Part shown: piece after piece, positions 62,501-64,000 of the stretch | Position numbering within the stretch: position 1 is the first letter of the stretch | Layout of the letters: every line of letters begins with the position of its first letter | Source: Micropterus salmoides | Lineage: Eukaryota; Chordata; Actinopteri; Centrarchiformes; Centrarchidae | NCBI RefSeq assembly: GCF_014851395.1 | Contig: NW_024041262.1 | Coordinates: 15,119,671-15,183,670, forward strand | Direction: 5' to 3' | Length of the DNA: 64,000 nucleotides | Notes under the pieces: generated by a model | Told to the model about the DNA's origin: nothing | The model's database searches: none | The model's input: only the letters and a program-made list of their open reading frames with translations | Program-made: the position numbers and the translations under genes

Positions 62501-63313
62501 GAACTGTGACAACAGCTGCTCTAGAGTGACGTCAAAGTCGCATCAATTCCCACCTGAGAGTCAAGACTCAGGTCTCATTTAAAAAGATCCTGTCTGTATT
62601 GGATTTGGACCATATATGAAAGTGGCCCAAATGTGAACTGGAAGAGATCAGATTCCATGTCACTGTTCAAAAGATCAGATCTGAGTCACATATGAGCAAA
62701 AAAATCAGATTTGGGTCACTGTGGCCTGCAGTCTGAATGTAGCCTAAATGTATTAGAATTTAAAATACAGAAATGTCGTCCAGAGAAGAGCTCTAATCAG
62801 CTAATTAACTTAAAACACCTGTGAAGGTTTCCTAAGCCTTTAATCTCTGTCTGGTTCTGGTCACAATAAACTTCTCCTTGATATTCAAATTGGTGACGCA
62901 CCTGTAGTATAGGATCAAATGATTAAATGTTCTTACTTCTTATACCTGTCCTGTTTGTTTGTTTGTATTTAGGAAAAGGGAGAGGGCACAAAATAAGTGA
63001 TTATTTTGAGGTGAGTACAAACTGACATCCTATGCCTTCTTTTTGCATTCTAGCCACTTTCCTGTGCATTATTTCAAAACACTCTCCACACTTTAGTGTT
63101 CTGTCTTCACCCTCATGTTCCGACTTTGCCAGTGTGGTCCTTCATCATATTCGTCTTAAATAACAACTCTGTCTCTTTCTTTCTGTCTTGTTTACACTCT
63201 GTCACCTGCCCTGTGACCAGTTTGCTGGTAGCAGTGGCTCTGGCACCAGTCCCGCCCGGGGCATCCCCATACTGGTGCGCTCCTCTCCACAGCACTCACT
63301 GTCTAATCCACTG
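59505..63313 (+). CDS. tlk2: tlk2, tousled-like kinase 2, N-terminal part (123 codons, continues past right edge)
   Basis: Nuclear Ser/Thr kinase that phosphorylates the histone chaperone ASF1 and supports replication-coupled chromatin assembly. Coding exons seen: 59505-59597, 61082-61153, 61687-61759, 62973-63010, 63221-63313, all GT/AG and in phase. The N-terminus reads [20 protein letters not shown] and EARFTG, then [45 protein letters not shown] and [11 protein letters not shown]. NDQRxRKRK and [11 protein letters not shown] are TLK2-like; TLK1 differs at both. Three residues, QAI, appear inserted relative to human MMEELHSLDPRR. The region is the disordered N-terminal regulatory segment with a basic RKRK patch; coiled coils and the kinase domain are outside the window. 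The first ATG of the ATGATG pair is taken as start by family agreement. Confidence 0.94.
59598..61081 (+). other. tlk2: tlk2 intron 2
   Basis: 1.48 kb with no exon; contains the repeat at 60706-60880. Confidence 0.85.
60706..60880. repeat. Dispersed teleost-type repeat (ATTTTATTTATATA head)
   Basis: ATTTTATTTATATAATGCCA, TTATCTCATTGCACCTTTCA, GTGAGCAAGCACTTGGTGAC and GGTAAGGAAAAACTC occur in the order of a repeat I know as very common in fish genomes. No family name is claimed. Confidence 0.6.
61082..61153 (+). CDS. tlk2: tlk2 exon 3: 24-codon symmetric exon
   Basis: [20 protein letters not shown] then KELE. Phase 0 at both ends, donor GAG|GTTGGT. Ser-rich and conserved with human TLK2. Confidence 0.93.
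61154..61686 (+). other. tlk2: tlk2 intron 3
   Basis: 533 bases, nothing recognised. Confidence 0.85.
61687..61759 (+). CDS. tlk2: tlk2 exon 4: basic patch
   Basis: [20 protein letters not shown] then SNSQ plus one base, phase 1. RKRK is a likely nuclear-localisation element. Confidence 0.93.
61760..62972 (+). other. tlk2: tlk2 intron 4
   Basis: 1.2 kb, about half occupied by the TIR element at 62195-62745. No exon. Confidence 0.85.
62195..62745. mobile_element. Non-autonomous TIR element in tlk2 intron 4
   Basis: The left end AGGCTACGTTCAAACTGCAG with GCC is mirrored by GGCCTGCAGTCTGAATGTAG with CCT, about 551 bases apart. Sub-terminal AGATCCGATTTTTTT and AAAAAATCAGATTTGGGT are also inverted. 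No transposase frame; superfamily not determined. Confidence 0.7.
62973..63010 (+). CDS. tlk2: tlk2 exon 5: GHKISDYFE motif
   Basis: 38 bases; [13 protein letters not shown], the hallmark of TLK N-termini. Donor GAG|GTGAGT, phase 1 in and 0 out. Confidence 0.94.
63221..63313 (+). CDS. tlk2: tlk2 exon 6: Ser/Pro segment
   Basis: [20 protein letters not shown] then [11 protein letters not shown]. Donor CTG|GTGAGC, phase 0. Confidence 0.93.
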
Positions 63314-64000
63314 GTGAGCACCAACATCCATCTCCATAGTGCTTCTCCTGCTTTAGCTGTCTTTCCTCAGTTGTCTTACTGTTGGTTACAGTGTTAAATT
63401 CATCTATTGGTTATGTGGGTCTTTGGCTATTTTCTCTTAACATCAGTTAATTAGACAAAGTTGGTGATGCATGGAGATCCCTAAGATTCAGTTTAGTCTA
63501 TTTTGCCAAAGTCTAATTTATTTGGGGGTAAATAGACATGTGTTTGTCTAGATCAGTTCAACCAGTGGAAGTAACAAAACACTCCTTTACCCAGTGAGTT
63601 TTTAAAGATTTAGTTACTGAGATGTTTCCTTTTTAGTTTCAATTCAGTGGGAAGTGGAAACAAGTACAAAATGGAGTGAGTCTGATTGTGTGCGTTAGTT
63701 GTACTAGAAGGTTGGAAGGATCAAGTGAAAGAAACTGTAGCTAATGTTTTCAATGCTGGTGTTGTCATGTTTCCGGATGTTGTTTTGGTTGTAGGCAGAT
63801 AGCAGTACAGGAGGACCATGTGTACATTATGTAAAATTGGTGCCTTGTAGTGGTTGTTGATGACAGTGTCATTTATTTAGTCACTGGAATAATGAAGCTT
63901 CTGTTTAAGAATTTCTTCACCTGCCATTGTCATTCATCTTGTGTTAAGATAACATCTTTCCTTCTCACATCTACAAAACCTTGTTCACCACCTACCAAAT
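63314..64000 (+). other. tlk2: tlk2 intron 6 (runs off the window)
   Basis: No further exon or named repeat in the last 687 bases. The next TLK2 exon (PRRVEQ region in human) is not present. Confidence 0.75.

Overview
This window is vertebrate nuclear DNA, almost certainly from a ray-finned (teleost, probably percomorph) fish. Exons are short with canonical GT/AG borders and long introns. (CA/TG)n microsatellites are frequent, and several interspersed repeats have a teleost look (paired TTAAAGC ends, ACTTAAGTA-type modules). Four protein-coding loci could be read by tracing exons on both strands. Gene names rest on remembered family sequences, not on a database search.

Layout. (1) 1-16604, minus strand: dnmbp (dynamin-binding protein/Tuba). 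The large exon at 14686-16604 carries the end of one SH3 domain, a complete SH3 domain, a proline-rich stretch and a coiled coil. A second large open exon at 6373-8122 encodes a Q- and Tyr/Asp/Arg-rich protein segment. It ends on the same splice phase and looks like an alternative first coding exon. The DH, BAR and C-terminal SH3 exons are not in the window. (2) 16605-17104: a run of exactly 500 N that must hide the earlier SH3 exons of dnmbp. (3) 17739-33967, minus strand: complete cpn1 (carboxypeptidase N catalytic chain), 9 coding exons, 445 aa, all active-site residues present. Its introns are rich in transposon-like elements. (4) 36819-54402, plus strand: complete itgb3 (integrin beta-3), 15 coding exons, 797 aa. 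Intron 10 holds a decayed, antisense retroviral pol fragment. (5) 57.8-64 kb, plus strand: the 5' end of tlk2 (tousled-like kinase 2), with an untranslated first exon and five coding exons (123 codons). The kinase domain lies beyond the right edge.

The genes do not form a functional unit. dnmbp and cpn1 are neighbours in human 10q24, whereas ITGB3 and TLK2 are both on human 17q, so the cpn1/itgb3 interval (about 34.0-36.8 kb) marks a junction between two ancestral synteny blocks. DNMBP links dynamin, actin regulators and Cdc42. CPN1 is a secreted plasma metallopeptidase that removes C-terminal Lys/Arg. ITGB3 is the platelet/thrombocyte and vascular adhesion receptor subunit. TLK2 is a nuclear kinase for the chromatin-assembly factor ASF1.

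Points most worth a second look: the Tyr/Asp/Arg-rich alternative dnmbp exon, a potential N-glycosylation sequon inside the ligand-specificity loop of integrin beta-3, an in-frame tlk2 cassette exon between two weak donors, a G-rich tract against a cpn1 splice acceptor, and several apparently undescribed inverted-repeat elements.
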